Below are positions 1 to 5,434 of a stretch of DNA of 5,434 bases, piece after piece. Source of the stretch: an uncultured Bacilli bacterium (GTDB taxonomy: Bacteria > Bacillota_I > Bacilli_A > RF39 > UBA660); contig CANQFI010000101.1 in assembly GCA_947598455.1 (NCBI GenBank), positions 1 through 5,434 of the forward strand, given 5' to 3'. Position numbers and translations under genes: made by a program. Position 1 is the first letter of the stretch. Every line of letters begins with the position of its first letter. The notes below the pieces were generated by a model, which was not told where the DNA came from, did not search any database, and worked only from the letters and a program-made list of their open reading frames with translations.

Positions 1-115
1 AGTATTACGATACATTAATATATCAACTCCAATTATTTATTTAAGCACATGCAATATACTTTTTCAAGGTACTTTAATTATTTATTTGACATATATTTTA
101 AAAGGAGGAAGATAA
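1..115. other. Upstream region of the dehydrogenase gene
   Basis: This AT-rich leader has no supported gene. It holds a possible -10 box (TATACT, 55-60), a 12-base direct repeat AATTATTTATTT at 31-42 and 76-87, and a strong ribosome binding site AAAGGAGG at 101-108 that sets the start at 116. A plus-strand frame stays open from position 2 to a TAA at 113-115, and could be the tail of an upstream gene. It encodes only a low-complexity hydrophobic stretch of about 37 residues and overlaps the ribosome binding site, so it is not called. Confidence 0.5.
33..60 (+). promoter_or_regulatory. Possible promoter for the SDR gene
   Basis: TATACT at 55-60 matches the -10 consensus at five of six bases. 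The best -35 at usual spacing is the weak TTATTT at 33-38 (16-base spacer). Transcription would start near 67, leaving a leader of about 50 bases that includes the ribosome binding site. No sigma-B-like GTTT/GGGTAT pair is seen, although relatives of this gene in Bacillus are stress-induced. The call rests mainly on the -10 box. Confidence 0.3.
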
Positions 116-1036
116 ATGAATTTAGATTATAAATATGGAAATAAAGGATATAAATATGAGGATGATGTTGGTTTAGAAATTACCAAATATCATATTTTAG
201 CACCAGAGCAAGAACAAGATAAACAACCAGGATTGGAATATGAAATGACACCACGACCTATTTTTGACAATCCTAATTACAATGGAAGTGGTAAATTAAA
301 AGATAAGGTAGCTATTATCACGGGTGGTGATAGTGGTTTAGGTAGAGCGGCAGCAATTGCTTTTGTTAAAGAAGGAGCTAAAGTAGTTATTCCTTATTAT
401 AATGAACATAAAGATGCTAATGAAACTAAAGAATATATTGAAAAATTAGGTGGAGAATGTTTGCTTTTAGCTGGAGATATTAGTAATAAAAATTTTAGTA
501 AAGAAATAGTTAAAAAGACAATTGATAAATTTGGAAAAATAAATATTTTAGTTAATAATGCGGGAGTTCAATATCAAACTGATAGTCTTTTAGATATAAC
601 AGAAGAACAATTTGATTGGACCATGAAAGTTAATGTTTATGGAATGTTTTATCTAACTAAGGAAGTATTGCCTTATTTAAATGATGGAGATTCAATTATT
701 AATTTATCATCAATAACTACCTTTTATGGTGAACCACAGTTAATTGATTATGTTACAACTAAAGGAGCAATAGTTGGTTTTACAAGAGCTTTAGCTAGAA
801 ATTTGGCTTTAAAAAATATTAGAGTAAATGCCATTGCTCCCGGTTATTTTTGGACACCACTTCAACCAGCTTGTTGGGTTAAAGAAAAAATTCCATCTTT
901 AGGTGCTGAAGCTGCAATGGCAAGAATGGCTATGCCTTATGAACTTGCTCCTACTTTTGTTTTCTTAGCATCTGATGATGCAAGTTATGTAACAGGACAA
1001 GTTATCCATAATAATGGTGGTCAAATAATGGGATAA
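116..1036 (+). CDS. SDR family oxidoreductase (YghA/YdaD general-stress type)
   Basis: A probable cytosolic NAD(P)-dependent oxidoreductase of the classical short-chain dehydrogenase/reductase superfamily, 306 residues. The Rossmann cofactor motif TGGDSGLG lies at 69-76, an Asp at 121 (GDIS) fits adenine binding, and NNAG is at 147-150. The catalytic set is Asn173, Ser199, Tyr212 and Lys216 (YVTTK), followed by PG at 242-243. The N-terminal extension of about 60 residues contains QPGLEYEM and PRPIF, typical of the longer subgroup with E. coli YghA and Bacillus YdaD/YhdF/YhxC, often named glucose/ribitol or general-stress dehydrogenases. The usual Ile of TGGDSGIG is Leu here. The start is set by AAAGGAGG seven bases upstream. 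The gene stands alone, converging on the minus-strand block. Family membership is firm; the substrate is unknown, and relatives reduce various aldehydes or sugars. Confidence 0.95.
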   Translation: MNLDYKYGNKGYKYEDDVGLEITKYHILAPEQEQDKQPGLEYEMTPRPIFDNPNYNGSGKLKDKVAIITGGDSGLGRAAAIAFVKEGAKVVIPYYNEHKDANETKEYIEKLGGECLLLAGDISNKNFSKEIVKKTIDKFGKINILVNNAGVQYQTDSLLDITEEQFDWTMKVNVYGMFYLTKEVLPYLNDGDSIINLSSITTFYGEPQLIDYVTTKGAIVGFTRALARNLALKNIRVNAIAPGYFWTPLQPACWVKEKIPSLGAEAAMARMAMPYELAPTFVFLASDDASYVTGQVIHNNGGQIMG

Positions 1037-1041
1037 AGAAC

Positions 1042-1079
1042 AAAAGACTATTAGTTTTTTTGACTATTAGTCTTTTTTT
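1042..1079 (+). terminator. Rho-independent terminator, probably bidirectional
   Basis: The arms at 1042-1055 and 1063-1076 pair at 13 of 14 positions around a 7-base loop, with the second arm running into seven T's (1073-1079). It begins six bases after the SDR stop codon. On the minus strand the same hairpin starts immediately at the stop codon of the transglutaminase-like gene and ends in TTTTG, a poorer tail. It therefore probably serves both convergent genes, more strongly on the plus strand. Confidence 0.85.
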
Positions 1080-1686
1080 AGTATCCATAATCATATACAT
1101 AATCTACTCCATAAGATTGTAAAGTATAATATTTTTTAAGAACTTGCCCTATTTCCTTAACATTGTCGTCAGGATATTTATTTAATAATTCATCATTAAT
1201 TATCGGTGGTAAATCTAATAAAAGTAAATCGTTACCAATAAGTTGAAAAGTAAAATTATTAAAAGCATCAAGTAAATATTCACAACCATTTTCTTTTAAA
1301 ATAACAACAATATGGTTAGCATTAGATGGTGTTGCACGATGCCAAGTATCTGTATCATCTGTTTTTATATAAAGTAATGAAACATCAAAACCTAAGGTTT
1401 TTAAGATATCATTTATTAATAAATTAATATGACGACAACAAGCTACTCCATACATAACTTGTAATGATTCAGGTAAATTAGGTAAATTCAAGTATTTAAA
1501 GGTTTGACTATAACACATTTCTCCAGTAAAACTAAATTTACCACTTCTTAATAATTGATTAATTATAGCATAACAATCTAAAGCATTGTTTGGTTTATAT
1601 TTCATTATGTTTTCTTTTAAAGATAAAAGAAAATTTTGGTAACTCTGCTCGGTTGTCTGTTTGTCTTTGGTAGTTAAGTATAGCAT
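1078..1686 (-). CDS. Transglutaminase-like superfamily protein (predicted Cys-His-Asp enzyme)
   Basis: A 202-residue protein with the core arrangement of transglutaminase-like/papain-fold proteins. It has CCRH at 83-86 followed by an amphipathic helix ending in LGF (98-100), then NHIVV with His125 and YLLDAFN with Asp140. Cys84 is the likelier nucleophile, because it sits 15 residues before the Gly of the helix end as in family members. Together these predict a Cys84-His125-Asp140 triad able to cleave or transfer amide-linked groups. There is no signal peptide or membrane helix, so a cytosolic location is expected. The residues after about 150 and before about 75 were not recognised. The start is chosen because a G-rich ribosome binding site lies five bases upstream; Met28 has no comparable site. 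It lies 21 bases after the upstream gene and is probably co-transcribed with it. The substrate is unknown. Confidence 0.7.
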   Translation of the reverse strand: MLYLTTKDKQTTEQSYQNFLLSLKENIMKYKPNNALDCYAIINQLLRSGKFSFTGEMCYSQTFKYLNLPNLPESLQVMYGVACCRHINLLINDILKTLGFDVSLLYIKTDDTDTWHRATPSNANHIVVILKENGCEYLLDAFNNFTFQLIGNDLLLLDLPPIINDELLNKYPDDNVKEIGQVLKKYYTLQSYGVDYVYDYGY

Positions 1687-1691
1687 ATTAT

Positions 1692-1700
1692 CCCCCCTTT
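1692..1700 (-). promoter_or_regulatory. Ribosome binding site with a six-G run
   Basis: On the minus strand this reads AAAGGGGGG, five bases before the ATG at 1686. It resembles AAAGGAGG with the A replaced by G, and is the only long G run seen in this AT-rich window. It supports the chosen start of the transglutaminase-like gene. Confidence 0.7.
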
Positions 1701-1707
1701 TAATTTT

Positions 1708-2553
1708 TTATTTATTACCAACAATTACTACACCATCAAGGTTACAAATATAACAATGTGGTAATCTTTCTTTAATATGGTTTAAGGCCTGCTTATCCAT
1801 TTCAATTTGACGACCAACAAAAACCCCTTCGATTAATTTAGCTGGTAAGCCGAAGATAATAGCTGTTTCACGATCAGTTGTAGAAGCATTACGATTAAAG
1901 CGTTCAGTTAAAAATTTTTCATAATAACGATAATCTAAAAAAGGTTTTAAAGTTTCAGGATCCATATCAGGATTCCATACATCAGATTTACTTATCTCTT
2001 TAGCATAAGAATTATTTATATTAAGAATAAAAGATATTTGACGTTTATTAGCAACTAGACTAGGAAGAAATCTTACTTCTTTAGTTTGATCTCCCCAATA
2101 CATCCAAACATCTTCACGATTATTTAATTTTTCTGTATAAGAATCAAATTGATGATAAGGAATTAATTCAGTTACTTCTTTAGAACCAGGTCCGCGACCA
2201 ATAGTATAAGTAATAGTAAATCCACTATACATATTAATATAATCAGCTAGTAACATATCCTCTTTAATCTGCCACATACCAACACTATATTTAATCTTGT
2301 TATTAATATTTTCTTCAGTAAAGTCATTACCAATAAAACCATTATCAACAATCCAATCAAAGTTATCTAAGGTACCTGGTATACCATGAAGATAAGTTTC
2401 TTTAGATAATTTAACTTTTTCACCAACACGATATTTATTATATGAATCAATCGTTGATGAATCATAAAATAATTCAATTTGTTTTAAGATTAATTCTTTA
2501 GCTTGACTAGTAAAATTTTTATTAGTGTAAGAAATAAATTGTTCTTTATTCAT
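1708..2553 (-). CDS. Hypothetical protein, possibly ADP-ribosyltransferase-like fold
   Basis: A 281-residue soluble protein that I cannot assign to a named family. Seen directly: LHG at 55-57, followed by a helix and DNGF at 70-73; an aromatic central part with VGMW (91-94) and ADYINMYSG (103-111); and a C-terminal block with Glu229, IIFGLP (232-237), IEGVFVGR (241-248) and a final CYICNLDGVVIV segment. A His-Gly near the N-terminus followed by an 'I..GF' helix, plus a late Glu opening a strand of the form E-x-x-IIFG-P-xx-I-x-G-V-x-V, resembles DarT-like and other ADP-ribosyltransferase folds (His56 and Glu229 as candidate NAD-site residues). This is inference from pattern only. The ribosome binding site AAAAAGGAGC lies seven bases upstream. 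The gene is first of a probable two-gene unit with the transglutaminase-like gene and has its own candidate promoter. No signal peptide or membrane segment is seen. Confidence 0.85.
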   Translation of the reverse strand: MNKEQFISYTNKNFTSQAKELILKQIELFYDSSTIDSYNKYRVGEKVKLSKETYLHGIPGTLDNFDWIVDNGFIGNDFTEENINNKIKYSVGMWQIKEDMLLADYINMYSGFTITYTIGRGPGSKEVTELIPYHQFDSYTEKLNNREDVWMYWGDQTKEVRFLPSLVANKRQISFILNINNSYAKEISKSDVWNPDMDPETLKPFLDYRYYEKFLTERFNRNASTTDRETAIIFGLPAKLIEGVFVGRQIEMDKQALNHIKERLPHCYICNLDGVVIVGNK

Positions 2554-2577
2554 AAAAATGCTCCTTTTTCTATTAAT

Positions 2578-2605
2578 ATTGTAATATATTATGTAATTAA
2601 TGCAA
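2578..2605 (-). promoter_or_regulatory. Candidate promoter for the ART-like/transglutaminase-like unit
   Basis: On the minus strand, TTGCAT (2600-2605) and TACAAT (2578-2583) are separated by 16 bases. The -10 matches five of six consensus bases, while the -35 matches only its first three. Transcription would begin near 2571, just before the ribosome binding site at 2560-2569, giving a very short leader. The -35 overlaps the T-tract end of the preceding terminator. Confidence 0.4.
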
Positions 2606-2630
2606 AAGAAAAACTTGAGTAAATCAAGTT
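2604..2630 (-). terminator. Rho-independent terminator after the 191-residue unknown gene
   Basis: On the minus strand AACTTGA (2624-2630) pairs perfectly with TCAAGTT (2612-2618) around the 5-base loop TTTAC, followed by TTTCTTTT (2604-2611). The stem starts directly after the TAG stop at 2631. The short stem makes it modest in strength, but placement and tail are right. It separates the unknown-gene block from the ART-like/transglutaminase-like unit. Confidence 0.75.
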
Positions 2631-3206
2631 CTATTTTCTTTTATATACTAATTTATGAAATGGTTCTTCAGGTTGTGGTTTAACTAATTTATTTAAATTA
2701 ATTATAGTTAAAGAATCGGCTATTTCTTGAGGAAGAGTTTCTGTTTCTGCAGATGTATAACCATTTAAAACTTTTTTATAACCAAATAATTCTAAATGAC
2801 GTTTTAACCACCAACCATTAACTAAGAAACGATGATATATTTGATCTAAATCTTGTTGAGTAAGATCTTCACCATATTTTAAATACTTAAGTAATTCTTC
2901 TAATTTAGCATACTCAGTAACAATAAAATCATCAAAAAGATTAAGTTTTGGTTCAATTTCTTCAATATTATAATCAATTGGAGATTCGTAAACTAAATCT
3001 TCTGCCATATTATTTTGATTAATACTAAATAACATTCCTCGACAGATAAGTCCACCTTTTATTTGTAAATTAGAAATACCTAATTCTTCAAATTGCTCTT
3101 GTTGATATTCTTGACCAGTTTCATCAATAATACTTATTTTCGGAACAAATGTTTTAATTAATGTTCCAGCATATATATTGTCTCTTTTCGCAACATATTT
3201 TTTCAT
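2631..3206 (-). CDS. Hypothetical protein with GW...KK...GY motif
   Basis: I do not recognise this 191-residue protein. It starts with a basic stretch (MKKYVAKRDN), then a probable beta-rich part (about 12-75) with GGLICRGMLFSI at 51-62. An acidic, helix-rich part follows (about 80-145, e.g. KLEELLKYLKYGEDL), and it ends in a basic tail (YKRK). Residues 121-150 carry DQ-x8-GW-x-L and then KK-x3-GY, a pattern also found near the N-terminus of the next unknown protein (3271-3954). There is no signal peptide, transmembrane segment or obvious catalytic motif. It has its own consensus-like promoter and a terminator directly after the stop codon, so it can be expressed alone. Its GAAGGAG site is 14 bases from the ATG, farther than usual, yet no in-frame start codon lies between them. 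The coding call is good; the function is unknown. Confidence 0.85.
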   Translation of the reverse strand: MKKYVAKRDNIYAGTLIKTFVPKISIIDETGQEYQQEQFEELGISNLQIKGGLICRGMLFSINQNNMAEDLVYESPIDYNIEEIEPKLNLFDDFIVTEYAKLEELLKYLKYGEDLTQQDLDQIYHRFLVNGWWLKRHLELFGYKKVLNGYTSAETETLPQEIADSLTIINLNKLVKPQPEEPFHKLVYKRK

Positions 3207-3220
3207 CTTGTAATTTTTTT

Positions 3221-3227
3221 CTCCTTC
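3221..3227 (-). promoter_or_regulatory. Distant ribosome binding site for the 191-residue gene
   Basis: GAAGGAG on the minus strand, separated from the ATG at 3206 by 14 bases that are nearly all A/T. The in-frame codons between are AAG, TAC, AAT, AAA and GAA, so no nearer start exists. The wide gap may lower translation. Confidence 0.6.
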
Positions 3228-3238
3228 AATAGATATAT

Positions 3239-3267
3239 ATTATACCTATTTTTCATTTTATAGTAAA
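3239..3267 (-). promoter_or_regulatory. Promoter for the 191-residue unknown gene
   Basis: On the minus strand, TTTACT (3262-3267) and a perfect TATAAT (3239-3244) are spaced by 17 bases. The -35 matches TTGACA at four of six positions. Predicted transcription start is near 3232, just ahead of the ribosome binding site at 3221-3227. No terminator hairpin is seen between the upstream gene's stop at 3271 and this promoter, so read-through from that gene is also possible. Confidence 0.6.
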
Positions 3268-3270
3268 TTA

Positions 3271-3954
3271 TTATTTATCTGATATTTTTTTTACTAATTT
3301 TTGATTATTAGAATCTATAGTAATAGCAAAACCTTGATTTTGGATATAGTCTTTGTATTGTTCTTTGGTATTTACTTTTAGAGAAACCGTTTCTAAATTA
3401 TTTAAATGATGCATTACTAAACTTAGTTCAGCGGCTATTAGTTCATCTTGCTCTTCTTTAGTTAAAGTTACAAACGGATCAGCAAAAGCTGGAAAAGTAT
3501 TAATAATATTAGCTTCTAAATCTTGATCAGTAACAAAAGTACCAGTTTCATGGATTTGTTTAGCTTTATTTGCCAAATAATTTAATAAACGTTTTTCAAT
3601 AATATTAGCTTTTGTTGAGGCAACTAATAAAACATACTCACTTATTTCTTGTTGTTGCTCTGGTGAAATGGTAACTTCGCTTTCTTTTACTTTAGTTATT
3701 TTTGTTTCTTCAATACCAAAGTCATAATGTTCTACTTTGCAACCAAATGAAGTAAAGAAAGGATTATAACGATCAGGTATATATCCATAAATTGTTTTTT
3801 TACTATGTAAATCTTTTAATGAGTTTAATATCCACCCATAATGAAGGTATGAATAAATAAGTTGTTCTTGATCATTTAATAGATTAAATTCGTCATCAGT
3901 TAAAATATAATTTTCTATATATTCTTGGCGATTATATTCAGATGCTTTTAGCAT
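3271..3954 (-). CDS. Hypothetical acidic protein with GW...KK...GY motif
   Basis: A 227-residue protein that I do not recognise. The N-terminal part is acidic and helical (ILTDDEFNLLNDQEQ, 17-31), leading into EQ-x8-GW-x-L (30-43) and KK-x3-GY (52-58), the pattern shared with the neighbouring 191-residue protein. An aromatic segment follows (NPFFTSFGCKVEHYDFG, 64-80). After this are two long predicted helices (about 98-135 and 164-188, the latter LTKEEQDELIAAELSLVMHHL...) and a lysine-rich end. There is no signal peptide, membrane helix or recognised catalytic motif. The start is set by AAAGGAG eight bases upstream and by a strong promoter immediately before it. The kinase gene ends 58 bases upstream on the same strand with no clear terminator between. 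The function is unknown. Confidence 0.85.
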   Translation of the reverse strand: MLKASEYNRQEYIENYILTDDEFNLLNDQEQLIYSYLHYGWILNSLKDLHSKKTIYGYIPDRYNPFFTSFGCKVEHYDFGIEETKITKVKESEVTISPEQQQEISEYVLLVASTKANIIEKRLLNYLANKAKQIHETGTFVTDQDLEANIINTFPAFADPFVTLTKEEQDELIAAELSLVMHHLNNLETVSLKVNTKEQYKDYIQNQGFAITIDSNNQKLVKKISDK

Positions 3955-3977
3955 ATTTTCATCTCCTTTGTATAATT

Positions 3978-4005
3978 ATTATATCGAGCAAAATGATAAA
4001 GTCAA
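3978..4005 (-). promoter_or_regulatory. Strong sigma-A type promoter for the 227-residue unknown gene
   Basis: On the minus strand, TTGACT (4000-4005, five of six) and TATAAT (3978-3983, six of six) are spaced by 16 bases. Predicted start is near 3971, next to the AAAGGAG site at 3963-3969. It is the closest match to consensus in the window and lies entirely in the short gap after the kinase gene. Confidence 0.75.
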
Positions 4006-4012
4006 TTAATAT

Positions 4013-4894
4013 CTAATTAATAATTTTAAAATTTTCACATATACATTCTTTTTCTTTTACAATGATTTTGTTTTCAATTAAGTGATGACGAGCACCAATA
4101 TTATTAATAACTATTTTGAAATTATCTTCAGCTTGATTAAATATTTCTTTTAGGTCTTTTGATGTTATATCTTTTCGCTTAATTACTTCACTAATAAAAG
4201 TAGCAAAAAATATATCACCACAACCATTAGTTTCAATTTCAGGAAATGGTATTATTAAAAAATTAAATATTTGTTTTTGATAAATAATAGTTGTACCTTT
4301 CTGACCTTTGGTAATAATTAACATATAGATATCAATTTTATTTATAAATTCTTTTAAAGTTAAATTAAGTCTTTGTAAAATAAAGTTTAAAACTTCATCT
4401 TTAATATTTACTAGATAGTATTTACGAAAAATAAAATTTTCAATTACTTTTCTATCTTCATAAATTAATTTTTGATAATAACCAAAGTCTAAATATATTT
4501 TATTAGGTATATTAGGAAGTTTAACATAATCTTGAATAAGAATAATATCATCTTTAGAAATTAGATTTCGAATATCGAGTTTTAAGTGATAATTTTTGTT
4601 TTTTTGATGGCAATAAGGACAAGAACTACTATAACTATTTGCGGAAATAAAAAACTTTTTGGTTTGATAATTTTTTTCTTCTAAAAGAGTTGTATCAACA
4701 TGACATCTTTCGATTAGTTCTTTAGCTATTTGACCACCAAAGTCATTTCCGTAATAACCACATATTTTAGTATTAAAACCCATTTTAGATAAATTAGCTA
4801 AAATATTAGAAACAGTACCACCACTATTTACATATATTATATTATTATAAAAATAATAATCTAAAATTAAGTTACCGATACCAACAATATTCAT
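4013..4894 (-). CDS. PfkB/ribokinase-family sugar kinase with a CPYCH insertion
   Basis: A predicted cytosolic ATP-dependent kinase of 293 residues, the usual length of the PfkB family. The N-terminus begins the first strand (MNIVGIGNLILDY). SGGTVSNILANLSKMG (24-39) is the sugar-binding Gly-Gly signature with Asn30, followed by GYYGNDFGG (46-54). NIKDE (163-167) corresponds to the NxxE magnesium/phosphate motif, ITKGQKGT is at 194-201, and NGCGDIFFATF (223-233) is the C-terminal signature with Asp227 as catalytic base. Cys225 replaces the common Ala of GAGD. Residues 92-103 hold C-P-Y-C-H with a further His103, a possible metal site in the lid region, not usual in ribokinases. The start overlaps the stop of the SIS gene as ATGA, with AAAGGAGC seven bases upstream, so translation is probably coupled. 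Family is firm; the substrate is unknown, probably a sugar handled with the SIS protein. Confidence 0.92.
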   Translation of the reverse strand: MNIVGIGNLILDYYFYNNIIYVNSGGTVSNILANLSKMGFNTKICGYYGNDFGGQIAKELIERCHVDTTLLEEKNYQTKKFFISANSYSSSCPYCHQKNKNYHLKLDIRNLISKDDIILIQDYVKLPNIPNKIYLDFGYYQKLIYEDRKVIENFIFRKYYLVNIKDEVLNFILQRLNLTLKEFINKIDIYMLIITKGQKGTTIIYQKQIFNFLIIPFPEIETNGCGDIFFATFISEVIKRKDITSKDLKEIFNQAEDNFKIVINNIGARHHLIENKIIVKEKECICENFKIIN

Positions 4895-5434
4895 TTTAAG
4901 GCTCCTTTAAAGTTATAGATAGTCGGAACGATTTTATTATATTTAACATTAACAAATTCATAATTATAGGTTTTATTTAAATATAGAAGTAAAGATAAGG
5001 ATTTTAATACTAAGAGATAGTCAGCTAGAATAATGTCTTTTGATAGTTCTTCTAAAACTAAAAAGTTAGATGATATTTTAGGTATTTCATTAATCAGTAA
5101 TTGATCCAGTTCTGTATTTTGTGTATTTAGGTAGATTACTAAAGAATCTTTATTACTTATAATGTTTGTTCGGCCATGACACAGACTATATTTGGTATGC
5201 ATAGAAACAGAAGCAAGACCAGATTCAATAAAAGTTGTTTCTAAAAAAGTAGCACAGGTTTTAGATGATTCATCATAGATAATGTTTAAGTTATTAAATT
5301 TATTAACAGCTATATTATGAAGTTTGGGTAGTTTAACAGGTAGTTTATGAGTATCAAGATAATAACATAAAATTATTGACAAAGGAATTATTGTATCTTC
5401 AAGAGAAATAAAACTTTTATGATGGTTGTTAATT
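4891..5434 (-). CDS. SIS-domain (sugar isomerase-like) protein, C-terminal part
   Basis: The gene is cut by the right window edge: the frame is open through 5433, giving 180 visible residues. A TTG at 5380-5382 could be read as a start, but no ribosome binding site precedes it. The 17 residues before it (containing SFISLEDTIIP) continue naturally into the protein, so the true start lies outside. The visible part fits the second SIS subdomain of sugar-phosphate isomerase-like proteins: an ETTFIESGL helix, then a Cys-His-Gly-Arg segment (HGR encoded at 5170-5178) like the HGR of double-SIS proteins. A strand LVIYLNT and a helix-rich end with LADYLLVLKSLSLLLYLN follow. Such proteins bind phosphosugars and may isomerise, deaminate or sense them. 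It ends in TGA inside the start of the kinase gene, so both are one operon. The SIS call is inferred from pattern, not from a search. Confidence 0.65.
   Translation of the reverse strand, partial: INNHHKSFISLEDTIIPLSIILCYYLDTHKLPVKLPKLHNIAVNKFNNLNIIYDESSKTCATFLETTFIESGLASVSMHTKYSLCHGRTNIISNKDSLVIYLNTQNTELDQLLINEIPKISSNFLVLEELSKDIILADYLLVLKSLSLLLYLNKTYNYEFVNVKYNKIVPTIYNFKGALK

Noticed and set aside
31..87. Direct repeat AATTATTTATTT (31-42 and 76-87)
   Set aside because: Low-complexity A/T sequence in an AT-rich genome; two copies are likely by chance.
86..91. Perfect -35 hexamer TTGACA upstream of the SDR gene
   Set aside because: A -10 at normal spacing would fall at about 109-114, after the ribosome binding site, and transcription would start inside the gene. 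No good -10 is present there.
2..115. Open plus-strand frame ending in TAA directly before the SDR ATG
   Set aside because: It is short, AT-driven and hydrophobic, covers the ribosome binding site and matches nothing I know. It could be the tail of an upstream gene, but the window cannot show it.
1708..3954. A phage or transposon origin for the unknown genes
   Set aside because: No integrase, transposase, inverted repeats or phage structural proteins are seen, and composition looks the same as in the flanking metabolic genes.
3996..4025. TTAAT/ATTAA inverted repeat just after the kinase stop as a terminator
   Set aside because: The five-base A/T-only stem is too weak and lacks a T tract; the region is better explained by the promoter of the next gene.
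4891..4893. TGA as Trp (Mycoplasma code) reading the SIS gene through its stop
   Set aside because: The TGA lies in an ATGA overlap with the kinase start and its ribosome binding site, and Trp is TGG in all the genes, so a normal stop is the simpler reading.

Overview
The window is very AT-rich DNA, with Leu mostly TTA, Lys AAA and Ile ATT/ATA. It carries near-consensus AAAGGAG ribosome binding sites, TATAAT-type promoters and short U-tract hairpin terminators. This points to a low-GC Bacillota bacterium of the Bacilli/Erysipelotrichales or uncultured gut type. Trp is TGG throughout and one gene ends in TGA right at the start of the next gene, so the standard bacterial stop code fits better than the Mycoplasma code. 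No rRNA, tRNA, insertion sequence, CRISPR array or phage structural gene is visible. The taxon is an inference from composition only.

Layout: a single plus-strand gene (116-1036) encodes a long-form short-chain dehydrogenase of the general-stress/YghA-YdaD type. It converges on a block of six minus-strand genes across a hairpin (1042-1079) that can stop transcription from both sides. Reading the minus strand in its own direction, from the right edge leftward, there is first the C-terminal part of a SIS-domain sugar-phosphate protein cut by the window edge (4891-5434). It is joined by an ATGA overlap to a PfkB-family sugar kinase (4013-4894) with an unusual Cys-Pro-Tyr-Cys-His insertion. Next come two unrecognised acidic proteins (3271-3954 and 2631-3206), each with its own good promoter and sharing a short GW...KK...GY motif. 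A terminator (2604-2630) follows. Last is a two-gene unit: a protein with features resembling an ADP-ribosyltransferase fold (1708-2553), then a transglutaminase-like protein with a Cys-His-Asp triad (1078-1686).

Working together: the SIS protein and the kinase are almost certainly co-translated and probably act on the same phosphorylated sugar, but the substrate cannot be read from the sequence. The ART-like and transglutaminase-like genes are 21 bases apart and probably co-transcribed; whether they form a functional pair is conjecture. Nothing here proves a new system. The best leads are the Cys-motif kinase/SIS pair, the ART-like/transglutaminase-like pair and the motif shared by the two unknown proteins.
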